Assembly (NCBI RefSeq): GCF_019645875.1
Contig: NZ_CP081000.1
Coordinates: forward strand, 4,030,001 to 4,094,000
Length of the DNA stretch: 64,000 nucleotides
Direction: 5' to 3'
Source: Mycolicibacterium senegalense
GTDB taxonomy: Bacteria > Actinomycetota > Actinomycetes > Mycobacteriales > Mycobacteriaceae
Part shown: piece by piece, positions 1-8,302 of the stretch
How positions within the stretch are numbered: position 1 is the first letter of the stretch
How the letters are laid out: the number at the start of each line of letters is the position of its first letter
The notes under the pieces: model-generated
Database searches by the model: none
Seen by the model: the letters and a program-made list of their open reading frames with translations, nothing else
Told to the model about the DNA's origin: nothing
Position numbers and translations under genes: made by a program

Positions 1-1
1 C

Positions 2-571
2 GACATGGACCGTCGCGCCCAACTGCTCGACGAGGCGCTGACGTCGCTGGGGGCCATCTGGAACGACCCCGAAAAACCGGTTACCGGTGATGATTTCGCC
101 GCGGTGGGTCCGGTGTGGCTGCAACGGCCCTGCCAGCGGCCACATCCGCCGATCTGGATCGGCGGAAATGGCAACGCCGCCATTCGGCGCGTGGTCGAGC
201 ACGGTGACGGCTGGATGCCGATCATCGCCGCGTCAGGCATGGCCTCGACCATGCGCACTGTGGCCATCGAGAACACCGAGCAATTCGGGGCGGCCGTGCA
301 GCGCCTGCACAACCGGCTCACCGAGGCCGGCCGGGACCCGTCAGCTGTCGATGTCCAGGTGGTGTGTCCGCCGGTCGATCTCGATGACGCTGCATCGATC
401 GGTCATGCGCGCGAGGTGCTGGCCGAACTCGAGGGTCATGGCGCCACCTGGGCCGTCATCCACGTCGACGGCAGCGGCCCCCAAGCCGCACTCGACTACA
501 TCAAGGCATTCAGCGACACGATGGGCCTCGCCGCTAAGCAGAGACACCCGGATTCGCGTTCTCAGCGCTAG
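2..571 (+). CDS. LLM-class (luciferase-like) F420-dependent oxidoreductase, 5' truncated
   Basis: This is the C-terminal part of a luciferase-like TIM-barrel oxidoreductase; the frame is open from the window edge, so the true start lies upstream. The stretch PPIWIGGNG followed by AIRRVVEHGDGWMPI is characteristic of the actinobacterial F420-dependent LLM family. The visible part is about 190 residues of a protein that usually has 280-340. Such enzymes transfer hydride from reduced F420 to varied substrates; the substrate is not readable here. Its stop overlaps the end of the convergent SnoaL-like gene by 4 bp. Family call is confident, cofactor is inferred from family. Confidence 0.8.
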   Translation, partial: DMDRRAQLLDEALTSLGAIWNDPEKPVTGDDFAAVGPVWLQRPCQRPHPPIWIGGNGNAAIRRVVEHGDGWMPIIAASGMASTMRTVAIENTEQFGAAVQRLHNRLTEAGRDPSAVDVQVVCPPVDLDDAASIGHAREVLAELEGHGATWAVIHVDGSGPQAALDYIKAFSDTMGLAAKQRHPDSRSQR

Positions 572-1002
572 GCCGTCTTGAATTTCAGCAACGTCCGGGT
601 GAGGTGCAGGCTGGTGATCTGCCATGCGCCGTCACGCTTTTCGTAAGTCTCGTGGTAGTGACCGGCACCGTGGAGCTCGTTGCCATCGGTGAAGAACAGC
701 ATGTCTTCCATCGCCCAGATGCCGGTAGCCGTCGTGTCGGAGGTGAGGGTGATCTCGGGAGTGTGGCAGTGATGCACCGTCGCGGCGTGTTCGACACCGC
801 CCCACACCACCGGGAAGAACTCGTCGAATCCGTTCAGCGGCGGCGCGGTCTGCGGGTCGGCACCGCCGGTCGACACGGCCATGTCGAGTTTCACCACGAC
901 ATCGTCGACGAACAATCCGCGCCAGGCATCGATGTCCTTGGTGTCGAGGAATCGGCAATACCGGGCTTTGAGCTGCTTGATCGCTTCGATGTCATCGGAC
1001 AA
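568..1002 (-). CDS. SnoaL-like / NTF2-fold protein
   Basis: A 144-residue cone-fold protein of the NTF2/SnoaL type. It opens with a helix reading IEAIKQLKARYCRFLDTKD and continues with WRGLFVDDVV, the usual start of this fold. I chose the TTG at 1002 because a clear AGGAGG sits 7 bases before it; the longer frame from 1086 would overlap the upstream P450. Members are small hydratases, isomerases or ligand-binding proteins in catabolic and polyketide pathways. It is transcribed with the P450 upstream (58 bp gap), so it probably handles the same substrate family. No catalytic residue can be assigned with confidence. Confidence 0.75.
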   Translation of the reverse strand: MSDDIEAIKQLKARYCRFLDTKDIDAWRGLFVDDVVVKLDMAVSTGGADPQTAPPLNGFDEFFPVVWGGVEHAATVHHCHTPEITLTSDTTATGIWAMEDMLFFTDGNELHGAGHYHETYEKRDGAWQITSLHLTRTLLKFKTA

Positions 1003-1060
1003 CGGGCCACCTCCTGGTCGACTGCGGTGCACTATATCCACGGCTTGGGTCACCCCGTAC

Positions 1061-2266
1061 TCAGTCCAGGACACGAACCGGCACATTGCTCCAGCCCGCG
1101 ACGTTCTGCATGTTCACCCGCTTGCAGCCGTCCCAGTCCACCTCGTAGCGCGGCATGAAGTCCAGCATCTTGTCGAGGGCGATCACGCTTTCCAGCCGGG
1201 CCAGCGCGGCACCCAGGCAGCTGTGAATTCCGTAGCCCAGACCTAGATTCTGCGCTTGCGACCGATCGCGGTCGATGTCGAACCGGTCCGGTTCGGTCCA
1301 CGCCTCCGGGTCCCGGTTGGCCGACCCGCCTACCAGGAACACCGGTTTGCCGGCCGGAATCGTCACCCCGTGTAGTTCGATCTCGCGCATCGAGCGCCGC
1401 ACGTTGTACTGTGCCGGCGCTTCGTAGCGCAGCAGTTCCTCCACGGCCAGCGGCACCTTGCTGCGGTCGTCGAGCAGCTTCTGCCATTCGCCGGGATTCT
1501 GGGCGAACACCACCGCCGCGTTGCCGAGCAGCTTGGTGACCGTCTCTGCGCCGGCACCACCGAGAAGCGTAGCGAATTCGGTGATCTCGATGTTGGTCAG
1601 GGGTTCCATCTCACCGTTGTCGCGCTCGATCTCGGACTCGATCAGCTGGCTGATCAAGTCATCCCCGAGCTCATGGCGGCGCTTCTTGATCAGCCGGAAG
1701 TAATAGATCGCCATGTCGACGGCGGATTTGACGCCGGCCTCACCCATCTCGATCTCACCGGCGTCCCGGTGCAGCAGGTCGTCGATCCACAGCCGGATCT
1801 GCTGACGGTCCCCTTCGGGTACCCCCTGCAGCGTGGTCATCACGTCGACGGGGAAGAGGGCGGAGAAGTCCTGAACGAAGTCGAACCCGGCTGGGTCCAC
1901 CGCCGACAGATGCTTGTCGATCAGTTCGGTCACCAGTTCGCGCTTGGATTGGATCGCGCGCGGCGTGAAGACCTTGTTGAGCAGACTACGCATCCGGCGG
2001 TGTGCCGGAGGGTCCATCGCGATGATCGAACCATGTTCGGTGACAGCGTCTTTGCGCACTTGTGCGAGGTCGACACCGTAGGCCGAGGAGTAGGTCTCAT
2101 AGTCCTTGAACGCCGCGGCGACGTCCTCATGACGGGTCAGCGCGTAGAAGTCGTACTGCTCGCTGTAGTACACGGGTGCGTGCACGCGCATCTGCCGGTA
2201 CATCTCGTAAGGACTGTTGAAGAAGTCTTGAGAAAACGGGTCGAACACCACCGTGGCCGCAGTCAT
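1061..2266 (-). CDS. Cytochrome P450
   Basis: A 401-residue soluble bacterial P450. The heme-thiolate loop GYGIHSCLG places the ligand Cys at residue 350, and the I-helix reads GGAGAET, with Glu rather than Asp in the acid-alcohol pair, as in several mycobacterial steroid-type P450s. The ExxR region (EELLRYEAP) is intact. The ATG at 2266 has a GGAGAAGGA Shine-Dalgarno sequence. It should hydroxylate a lipophilic substrate using external ferredoxin/reductase, neither of which is encoded here. It is divergent from the Rieske oxygenase gene across a promoter region holding two copies of the 19-bp cluster operator. CYP subfamily cannot be assigned by eye. Confidence 0.93.
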   Translation of the reverse strand: MTAATVVFDPFSQDFFNSPYEMYRQMRVHAPVYYSEQYDFYALTRHEDVAAAFKDYETYSSAYGVDLAQVRKDAVTEHGSIIAMDPPAHRRMRSLLNKVFTPRAIQSKRELVTELIDKHLSAVDPAGFDFVQDFSALFPVDVMTTLQGVPEGDRQQIRLWIDDLLHRDAGEIEMGEAGVKSAVDMAIYYFRLIKKRRHELGDDLISQLIESEIERDNGEMEPLTNIEITEFATLLGGAGAETVTKLLGNAAVVFAQNPGEWQKLLDDRSKVPLAVEELLRYEAPAQYNVRRSMREIELHGVTIPAGKPVFLVGGSANRDPEAWTEPDRFDIDRDRSQAQNLGLGYGIHSCLGAALARLESVIALDKMLDFMPRYEVDWDGCKRVNMQNVAGWSNVPVRVLD

Positions 2267-2365
2267 CGATAATCCTTCTCCGCCTCCGTGAGCGAGTCAC
2301 GGTCCGTGACGTAACGCCTGACAGTTCACCCGCCGCGGTCGGCCGGGCCGCTTTTTTGTAAACGC

Positions 2366-2384
2366 TACCGTAAGCCATTCGGTA
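2366..2384. promoter_or_regulatory. 19-bp palindromic operator, copy 1
   Basis: TACCGTAAGCCATTCGGTA. The outer 5-bp arms TACCG/CGGTA are a perfect inverted repeat around 9 bp. It lies in the divergent P450/Rieske promoter region and is one of nine copies matching TACTGTAA-N3-TTACAGTA in the window. Confidence 0.6.
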
Positions 2385-2443
2385 GAATCAACGCCGCCAT
2401 CAGGCATCCGAACTCCGTCGTTCGCTTTCTATGCAGAAAGCAC

Positions 2444-2462
2444 TACTGTAATCTATTCCGTA
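2444..2462. promoter_or_regulatory. 19-bp palindromic operator, copy 2
   Basis: TACTGTAATCTATTCCGTA. It is the second copy in the P450/Rieske divergent region, 78 bp from copy 1 and 39 bp before the Rieske start codon, so it is well placed to control the rightward operon. Confidence 0.6.
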
Positions 2463-2500
2463 CTTATTGCGAGAGCATTGATGCAGGGAGGCAGCTCGCC

Positions 2501-3514
2501 ATGAAAGTGCCGTTCACCTGGAAGGTCACCGGCTGGTTCATGATCGGTTGGTCGGCCGAATTCGAGGTCGGCGATGTGAAGGCGCTGAAGTACTTCGGCG
2601 AGGATCTCGCCGCCTACCGCGACGAGTCCGGCGCGCTGCATGTACTGGAGGCCCACTGCAAGCATCTGGGTGCGCACATCGGTCACGGCGGCAAGGTGGT
2701 CGGCGACTGTGTGGAATGCCCGTTTCACGGCTGGCGGTGGGGCCCCGAAGGAAACAACACCTACATCCCCTACCAGCCGGACAGGCCCAATCGCGGGCTA
2801 CGCCTGCGGTCTTATCCGGTCGAGGAACAGTACGGCTGCATCTTCATCTGGTACCAGCCGGACGGCAAGCCACCGCAGTGGGAGTTGCCTGACATCTTCC
2901 ACAAATTCCCGCAGTTCGAAACCGATCCGAACGCGTACTACCGGCCCTATCCGGAGTTCTCCAGCCGCGCTGATGCGATTCCCGTACATCCGCAGATCGT
3001 GGCCGAAAACGGCCCGGACAGTTCCCATTTCCGGTATGTGCACGGGGCCACTGTGACACCGGTGTGCCTGCACTGGGAGCACGTCGACGAGGAGTGGCGG
3101 TTCCTCACGGGCTGGCCGGACGCCCGCAGCGAGGACCCGGACAAGATGGCGCTGCGGATTCACAGCCACTTCTCCGGCCTCGGATTCGCCATGAGCGCCT
3201 TCGAAGGTTCGTCGAATCACCGGTTGATCTTCGCCTGCACCCCGGTCGACGACGAGGTGTCGGACATGTTCTATTCGATCTGGTGGCCCAAGCTAGCCGG
3301 TGAGACCTCCGACATCCCGCCCGAGCAGGTTCGCAAACAGGTCGAGAAGCAGTTCCTCAAGACCGTATGGGAGGACTGCGACATCTGGCGCTACCAGAAG
3401 TACGTCGAGCACCCGCCGCTGGCCAAGATCGACGCGAAACCGTATATGGCCATGCGTAAGTGGGCCACTCAGTTCTACGAGGTGCCACCAGTCGACAGTG
3501 TTGCGCACGCATGA
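2501..3514 (+). CDS. Rieske non-heme iron oxygenase, terminal oxygenase component
   Basis: A 337-residue oxygenase alpha subunit. The N-terminal Rieske [2Fe-2S] domain uses C53-x-H55 and C73-x2-H76 (CKH and CPFH). The catalytic domain has D173-x2-H176-x4-H181 (DSSHFRYVH) for the mononuclear iron, with a C-terminal Asp in WEDCDIWRYQ as likely third ligand. Architecture and length resemble single-component oxygenases of the KshA/cholesterol 7-desaturase type, but I do not claim orthology. A GGAGG sits before the ATG. It starts an operon with the isochorismatase-like gene (4-bp overlap) and an acyl-CoA synthetase. It needs an external reductase, not present nearby. Confidence 0.92.
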   Translation: MKVPFTWKVTGWFMIGWSAEFEVGDVKALKYFGEDLAAYRDESGALHVLEAHCKHLGAHIGHGGKVVGDCVECPFHGWRWGPEGNNTYIPYQPDRPNRGLRLRSYPVEEQYGCIFIWYQPDGKPPQWELPDIFHKFPQFETDPNAYYRPYPEFSSRADAIPVHPQIVAENGPDSSHFRYVHGATVTPVCLHWEHVDEEWRFLTGWPDARSEDPDKMALRIHSHFSGLGFAMSAFEGSSNHRLIFACTPVDDEVSDMFYSIWWPKLAGETSDIPPEQVRKQVEKQFLKTVWEDCDIWRYQKYVEHPPLAKIDAKPYMAMRKWATQFYEVPPVDSVAHA

Positions 3515-4128
3515 AGATCGACCTGCACGAACTGGTCCTACCCGAGCACACCGCGATCGTCACCCAAGAATGCCAGGGCGCGGTGGTCGGTCCCGATGCG
3601 GGCCTCGCCGCACTGGCCGACGAGGCCCGCCGAGAGGCACTACCCAACATCGCCCGGCTACTGCCCGCGGCGCGAGCCGCCTCCGCGCGGGTGGTGCACT
3701 GCCTGGTGCAGCGACGCCCGGACGGGTTGGGTTCCAATCACAATGCCAAGATCTTCGCGATCGGCCGCAATGACGTCGGGATCCTGCCCGGAAGTCCCGG
3801 CGCCACCTTGTTACCCGAGTTCGGCCCGGAGCCAGACGATCTCGTGCTGACCCGTTGGCACGGCCTGGGCCCGATGGGCGGCACCGACCTGGACGCGATC
3901 CTGCGCAACCTCGGGGTGCGCACCATCGTGGCCGTGGGAGTCTCGGTGAACATCGCGATCACCAACCTGGTGATGGACGCGGTCAACGCCGGGTACCGGG
4001 TGGTCCTGCCACGAGATGCGGTGGCCGGAATCCCGACTGCCTACGCCGATGCCGTCATCGACAACACACTGTCCCTACTCGCCACCGTCACGACCACCGA
4101 CCACCTGCTGCACGCGTGGCAGCGCTGA
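3511..4128 (+). CDS. Isochorismatase-fold protein with substituted catalytic triad
   Basis: A 205-residue protein of the isochorismatase/cysteine hydrolase fold, starting at an ATG that overlaps the Rieske stop. The three positions normally filled by Asp, Lys and Cys appear changed: the first strand reads TQE20 in place of the usual VDMQ, the Lys position reads TRW (Arg115), and the nucleophile region reads VSVNIAITN with Ala149 where TNVCV would carry Cys. The rest of the fold (GTDLDAILRNLGV) is well conserved. Either it is a non-catalytic or divergent family member or it uses another mechanism. Its place between an oxygenase and a CoA ligase suggests a pathway role, but no reaction can be assigned. 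Confidence 0.8.
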   Translation: MKIDLHELVLPEHTAIVTQECQGAVVGPDAGLAALADEARREALPNIARLLPAARAASARVVHCLVQRRPDGLGSNHNAKIFAIGRNDVGILPGSPGATLLPEFGPEPDDLVLTRWHGLGPMGGTDLDAILRNLGVRTIVAVGVSVNIAITNLVMDAVNAGYRVVLPRDAVAGIPTAYADAVIDNTLSLLATVTTTDHLLHAWQR

Positions 4129-4148
4129 CCCGCCCGATAGGAGAAACC

Positions 4149-5804
4149 GTGCAGTTCACCGTTCCGGCTGTCGCAGAAGCCGTCGCAGCTGCCATCGGCG
4201 ACCGCCCGCTGATCGTCCAAGGCGATCGACGGTTGACCTACCGCCAGGTGGTGGAGCGGTCGAATCGGCTCGCGGCATACCTACATTCGCGCGGGCTGGG
4301 CGCACAGACCGAACGCGACGAGCTCGCCGGGCACGAGGTGGGGCAAGACCTACTAGGGATCTACGCCTACAACGGCCCCGAGTTCGTCGAGTCCCTGCTC
4401 GGCTCATTCCGCGCCCGGGTCGCCCCGTTCAACGTCAACTATCGCTACGTCAAGAACGAGTTGCAGTATCTGCTCGCCGATTCCGGAGCGTCCGCACTGG
4501 TGTACCACGCTGCCTTCGCGCCCCGGGTGGCCGAGATCCTGCCCGACCTTCCGGCCCTGCGGGTACTGATCCAGATCGCCGACGCCTCGGGCAACGAACT
4601 ACTCGACGGCGCGGTGGATTACGACACGATCGTCGACTCCCCGACACCGGTGGCACCTCCGGTGCAGCCCAGCCCGGACGACCTCTACGTCCTGTACACC
4701 GGCGGCACGACCGGCATGCCCAAGGGCGTCCTGTGGCGCCAGCATGACATCTTCATGACCGCGTTCGGCGGACGCAATATGGTGACCGGCGAGAGGGCGC
4801 AGTCCGTCGAAGAGATCGTCGAGCGTGCGGTGGGCAATCCGGGCACCAAATTGCTGATCTTGCCGCCACTGATTCACGGTGCGGCCCAATGGGGTGCGAT
4901 GACGGCGATAACCACGGGCCAGACCGTTGTGTTCCCCAGTGTGGTCGACCGTTTCGATGCCGACGACGTGGTGCGCACCATCGAGCGTGAACAGGTGCTG
5001 GTGGCCACCGTGGTGGGCGACGCGATGGCCCGGCCCTTGCTCAACGCGCTCAGGGCCGGCTTCGAGAACGGCACTGTGGACGTGTCGTCTCTCTCCGTGG
5101 TGGCCAACGGCGGTGCGCAGTTGACTCCCCACGTCAAACAACAACTCATCGACGCCAAGACCAACCTGATCGTGATCGACGGGGTGGGATCATCCGAGAC
5201 CGGTGCCCAGATGAGTCACATGTCGGCCCCGGGCGCGGTGTCGACGGGAACGTTCAACGCCGGGCCCGACACCTGCGTGGTGACCGAGGATTTCACCGCG
5301 GTCCTGCCGCCCGGTCACGACGGGATGGGCTGGTTGGCCCAACGCGGATTCGTTCCGCTGGGCTACAAGGGCGACGCCGCCAAGACGGCGGCGACCTTCC
5401 CGGTGATCGACGGGGTGCGGTATGCGACCCCGGGCGACCGTGCCCGCCATCTGGACAGCGGTGCGATCGAACTGCTCGGCCGCGATTCGGTGACCATCAA
5501 TTCCGGTGGCGAGAAGATCTTCGCCGAAGAGGTCGAATCCGCCGTCGCGTCACATCCGGCTGTGCGGGATGTGGTGGTCACCGGCCGCCCCAGTGAACGC
5601 TGGGGACAGGAAGTGGTGGCTGTCGTAGCGCTCGCCGAGGACGCCGCCGCGACGGCGGACGAGCTAATTCGGCACGCTGAGTCCTCGATCGCTCGGTACA
5701 AGCTGCCCAAGGCCGTGGTGTTCCGCCCGGCCATCGAGCGCAGCCCAGCCGGCAAGGCCGATTACCGCTGGGCTCGTGAGCAGGCAGTCAGCGAAACTTC
5801 TTGA
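4149..5804 (+). CDS. Acyl-CoA synthetase (FadD family)
   Basis: A 551-residue class I adenylate-forming enzyme that should activate a carboxylic acid to its CoA thioester through an acyl-AMP. The P-loop is YTGGTTGMPKGV, the A5-type motif is GVGSSETG, the hinge region is LLGRDSVTINSGGEKIFAEEVE, and the catalytic C-terminal Lys is in SPAGKADYRW. The GTG at 4149 is preceded by ATAGGAGA; the longer frame runs back through the isochorismatase-like gene and is rejected. It closely resembles the synthetase at 23134-24741 in its motifs (MWRQ.DI after the P-loop), so the two probably act on related acids. Its end overlaps the convergent aldehyde dehydrogenase by 17 bp. Confidence 0.92.
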   Translation: MQFTVPAVAEAVAAAIGDRPLIVQGDRRLTYRQVVERSNRLAAYLHSRGLGAQTERDELAGHEVGQDLLGIYAYNGPEFVESLLGSFRARVAPFNVNYRYVKNELQYLLADSGASALVYHAAFAPRVAEILPDLPALRVLIQIADASGNELLDGAVDYDTIVDSPTPVAPPVQPSPDDLYVLYTGGTTGMPKGVLWRQHDIFMTAFGGRNMVTGERAQSVEEIVERAVGNPGTKLLILPPLIHGAAQWGAMTAITTGQTVVFPSVVDRFDADDVVRTIEREQVLVATVVGDAMARPLLNALRAGFENGTVDVSSLSVVANGGAQLTPHVKQQLIDAKTNLIVIDGVGSSETGAQMSHMSAPGAVSTGTFNAGPDTCVVTEDFTAVLPPGHDGMGWLAQRGFVPLGYKGDAAKTAATFPVIDGVRYATPGDRARHLDSGAIELLGRDSVTINSGGEKIFAEEVESAVASHPAVRDVVVTGRPSERWGQEVVAVVALAEDAAATADELIRHAESSIARYKLPKAVVFRPAIERSPAGKADYRWAREQAVSETS

Positions 5805-7275
5805 GCCGTGCGGCGGTCCGCTTGCGGGCTCGTCGCAAACTGAGGTCTGCGCTGACCCGCATCGACCTGGTGAATGGGCGGGCCGCCTGACCGGTGATGG
5901 TGAACGGCAGGTCGCTGCCCACCACCGTGCGGTAGTGGCTGAACGCATCGAAGCCCGCCTTGCCGTGGTAGGCGCCGGTCCCGCTGCGGCCCACTCCGCC
6001 GAACGGTGCACTCGACGGGATCATGTGCGCGGCAAAGTCATTTCGGGCCACCCCACCGCTGCGCGTATGGCTGACGAAGTGCCGGAAATCGCCGTTGTCG
6101 GGGCCGAACCAGTACGCCACCAACGGAGAGGGGTTGGCGTTGATGTGGTCGATGGCCTCGGTGAGGCGTGAGTAGCCGCGGACCGCCAATACCGGGCCGA
6201 AGACTTCTTCCGTCGCAATCTGCATCCGGTCGTCGACGTCGCGCACGATGGTCGGGGCGATCTTGCGAGTCGCCGGATCCGGCAGCACCTCCCCCTCCGG
6301 CACAACAGAATCGATGCGCGCACCCTGTGCCCGTGCGTCGGCGATGAGACCGACTACACGATCGAAGTTGGCCTGATTCACCGAAGAGCAGTAGTCGGCG
6401 TTTTCGACGATGCTGGGAAACATGGAGCTGAGAGTCTGGCGCGCCACCGCGACGAACCGGTCCACCTGAGCCTCCGGCACGAAGACGTAGTCGGGGCACA
6501 CGCAGACCTGGCCGCCGTTGGCCATGCGCCCCTGGGCAATTCGGCTCGCTGCACGTTCGATGTCGGCGCCGGGCGCCACGACCACCGGATTCTTGCCACC
6601 CAACTCCAGCGTGACCGGCACCAGGTTGGCCGAGGCCGCCCGCGCCACCAGCGCGCCGATCGAAGGAGAGCCGGTGAAGAACAGGTGGTCGAACGGGAGG
6701 CCCGCGAACGCGGCGGCCGTCTCCGGGCCACCGGTCACCACCCCAAACTCTGTTGCGTCGAAGTACTTCGGCGCGGTGGCGGCCATCAACTCGGCGGTGC
6801 GCGGGGTCACCTCCGACATCTTGATCATCACCCGGTTGCCGGCCGCGAAGGCCGCTGCCGCGGGCAGCACTGTCAACTGGACGGGGAAGTTCCACGGACC
6901 GATGATTCCGACCACGCCGAGCGGGCTGGGCAGTACCTCGGCGCGCAGCCCCGCGAACCGGGCGGCCCGCATCAGTCTCGTCGCGCGCATCCATTGCGGG
7001 ATGTGCGCCCTGGTGTGCTCGATGACCGACAACATGCCCAGAATCTCGGCGAAGAAGGCCGCCGAGCGCGATCGTGATCCGTAGTCCGCAGCGGTGGCGG
7101 CGACGAATTCCTCTGAGTTGTCGAGGATCATCGCGAGCAACCGGTCAATGCGGTTGCGGCGCAGCGCGACATCGGGCGGACCATCGGCGATGAAGGACCG
7201 GCGCTGAGCGGCCAGCAACTCACCCAGGCCGTCGCACTGCGACTGCGCCGCGGCCCGCTCTTCGATCGCGCTCAT
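5788..7275 (-). CDS. Aldehyde dehydrogenase (coniferyl aldehyde dehydrogenase-like)
   Basis: A 495-residue NAD(P)-dependent aldehyde dehydrogenase. The general base is E224 in TLELGGKNP and the nucleophile is C258 in GGQVCVCPDY; GPWNFP is the usual cofactor-binding segment. The short family with GPWNFPVQL and CVCPDYV resembles coniferyl/aromatic and long-chain aldehyde dehydrogenases without a C-terminal extension. It oxidises an aldehyde to the acid that a CoA ligase could activate. It is divergent from the SDR at 7437 over a region with two copies of the cluster operator. Confidence 0.9.
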   Translation of the reverse strand: MSAIEERAAAQSQCDGLGELLAAQRRSFIADGPPDVALRRNRIDRLLAMILDNSEEFVAATAADYGSRSRSAAFFAEILGMLSVIEHTRAHIPQWMRATRLMRAARFAGLRAEVLPSPLGVVGIIGPWNFPVQLTVLPAAAAFAAGNRVMIKMSEVTPRTAELMAATAPKYFDATEFGVVTGGPETAAAFAGLPFDHLFFTGSPSIGALVARAASANLVPVTLELGGKNPVVVAPGADIERAASRIAQGRMANGGQVCVCPDYVFVPEAQVDRFVAVARQTLSSMFPSIVENADYCSSVNQANFDRVVGLIADARAQGARIDSVVPEGEVLPDPATRKIAPTIVRDVDDRMQIATEEVFGPVLAVRGYSRLTEAIDHINANPSPLVAYWFGPDNGDFRHFVSHTRSGGVARNDFAAHMIPSSAPFGGVGRSGTGAYHGKAGFDAFSHYRTVVGSDLPFTITGQAARPFTRSMRVSADLSLRRARKRTAARLKKFR

Positions 7276-7325
7276 TCCAATCCGTCTCCTCGCCAGGCAC
7301 GCGCCACGACATTGCCGAAGAACCC

Positions 7326-7344
7326 TCCGGTAAGGCTAACGGTA
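7326..7344. promoter_or_regulatory. 19-bp palindromic operator, copy 3
   Basis: TCCGGTAAGGCTAACGGTA. It lies 51 bp upstream of the aldehyde dehydrogenase start and matches the consensus at the outer arms with one deviation (TCCGG for TACGG). Confidence 0.5.
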
Positions 7345-7405
7345 TCACCCACCGCGCAGGTCGCAGCCGATTGTCCGTCCGGATGGAATTGTTTACAGTC
7401 ATCCT

Positions 7406-7424
7406 TACTGTCGTACATTCAGTG
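7406..7424. promoter_or_regulatory. 19-bp palindromic operator, copy 4
   Basis: TACTGTCGTACATTCAGTG. It is 13 bp before the SDR start codon at 7437, overlapping the likely promoter or leader of that gene. Confidence 0.5.
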
Positions 7425-7436
7425 AAGGGTTGGCGC

Positions 7437-8222
7437 ATGTCGGAGAGCGCACGCAGGATCGTCGTCGTCGGAGCGGGATCCGGAATCGGAGCCGCTACCG
7501 CGGCGCACTTCTTCGAGCGGGGTGACCACGTGCTCGCGGTTGACGTGCGGCCGAATGACACCCCCGCATCGCAGCACGCCACTTGCGACCTGCGCGAGGC
7601 TGCCGATATCGCGCGACTGTTGGGTGAGATCGGCGACGGCTGGGACATGCTCGCCCACGTAGCCGGGGTCCCCGGCACGGCGCCGGCCGCCGATGTCCTC
7701 AACGTCAACTATCTGGGCATGCGGTTGATGGCCGAAGGCATGCTGCCACTGCTGCGGCACGGCGGCTCGATCGTCACAGTCGCCTCGACGGCGGCACTCG
7801 GCTGGCAACAGCGCATCGACATCCTCGATGGGCTCCTCGAACTCACCGACGCAGCCGCTGTGGCGCAGTGGCAGACCGGACAGGATCCGGATTTCCCGGT
7901 GTACACCACCTCGAAGCAGGCCGCGATCCTGTTCGTCAAGCGGATCGCCGGGCCGGCGTGGAGCAAGTACGGGGTCCGGGTCAACACCGTCAGTCCGGGT
8001 CCGGTCGAGACTCCGATCCTCACCGACTTCGAACAAACCATGGGCAAGGACATCCTGGACATGGTGCGAGCCACCGTCGGTCGGCATGCCACCGTCGACG
8101 ACGTGGTTCCCCTGATCGCCTTCCTGGCCTCACCCGAGGCCCGCTGGATCAACGGTCAGGACATCCAGGTCGATGCCGGATTCATCGCATCGATGAGCAG
8201 TGGAGCCCCGATCCCGCTGTGA
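7437..8222 (+). CDS. SDR oxidoreductase, 3-alpha-HSD / coniferyl-alcohol dehydrogenase-like
   Basis: A 261-residue short-chain dehydrogenase. The cofactor loop is GAGSGIG near the N terminus, and the catalytic region has a Ser (STAALGW) followed by YTTSK. A long insertion between Ser and Tyr (about 40 residues, with a helix rich in acidic residues) is typical of the 3-alpha-hydroxysteroid/coniferyl-alcohol dehydrogenase branch. It should interconvert a secondary or primary alcohol and its carbonyl. I chose the ATG at 7437, with GAAGGG upstream, over the upstream ATG at 7371 because that frame reads through operator copy 4. It is followed by the second P450 after 80 bp. Confidence 0.87.
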   Translation: MSESARRIVVVGAGSGIGAATAAHFFERGDHVLAVDVRPNDTPASQHATCDLREAADIARLLGEIGDGWDMLAHVAGVPGTAPAADVLNVNYLGMRLMAEGMLPLLRHGGSIVTVASTAALGWQQRIDILDGLLELTDAAAVAQWQTGQDPDFPVYTTSKQAAILFVKRIAGPAWSKYGVRVNTVSPGPVETPILTDFEQTMGKDILDMVRATVGRHATVDDVVPLIAFLASPEARWINGQDIQVDAGFIASMSSGAPIPL

Positions 8223-8238
8223 AAGGCGGCGATCTCAT

Positions 8239-8257
8239 TACGGTATGGTTTACAGTA
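8239..8257. promoter_or_regulatory. 19-bp palindromic operator, copy 5
   Basis: TACGGTATGGTTTACAGTA. It lies between the SDR stop and the second P450, 45 bp before the P450 start, which suggests that the P450-TetR pair has its own controlled promoter. Confidence 0.6.
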
Positions 8258-8302
8258 ATGAACATCAGCAAGCTGGCAGCGTTCCGGACCTTGGGGTGAG
8301 CA

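Noticed and set aside
3855..4148. N-terminal extension of the acyl-CoA synthetase frame
   Set aside because: It overlaps the isochorismatase-like gene in another frame, and the GTG at 4149 has a good Shine-Dalgarno sequence and gives the normal start of the family.
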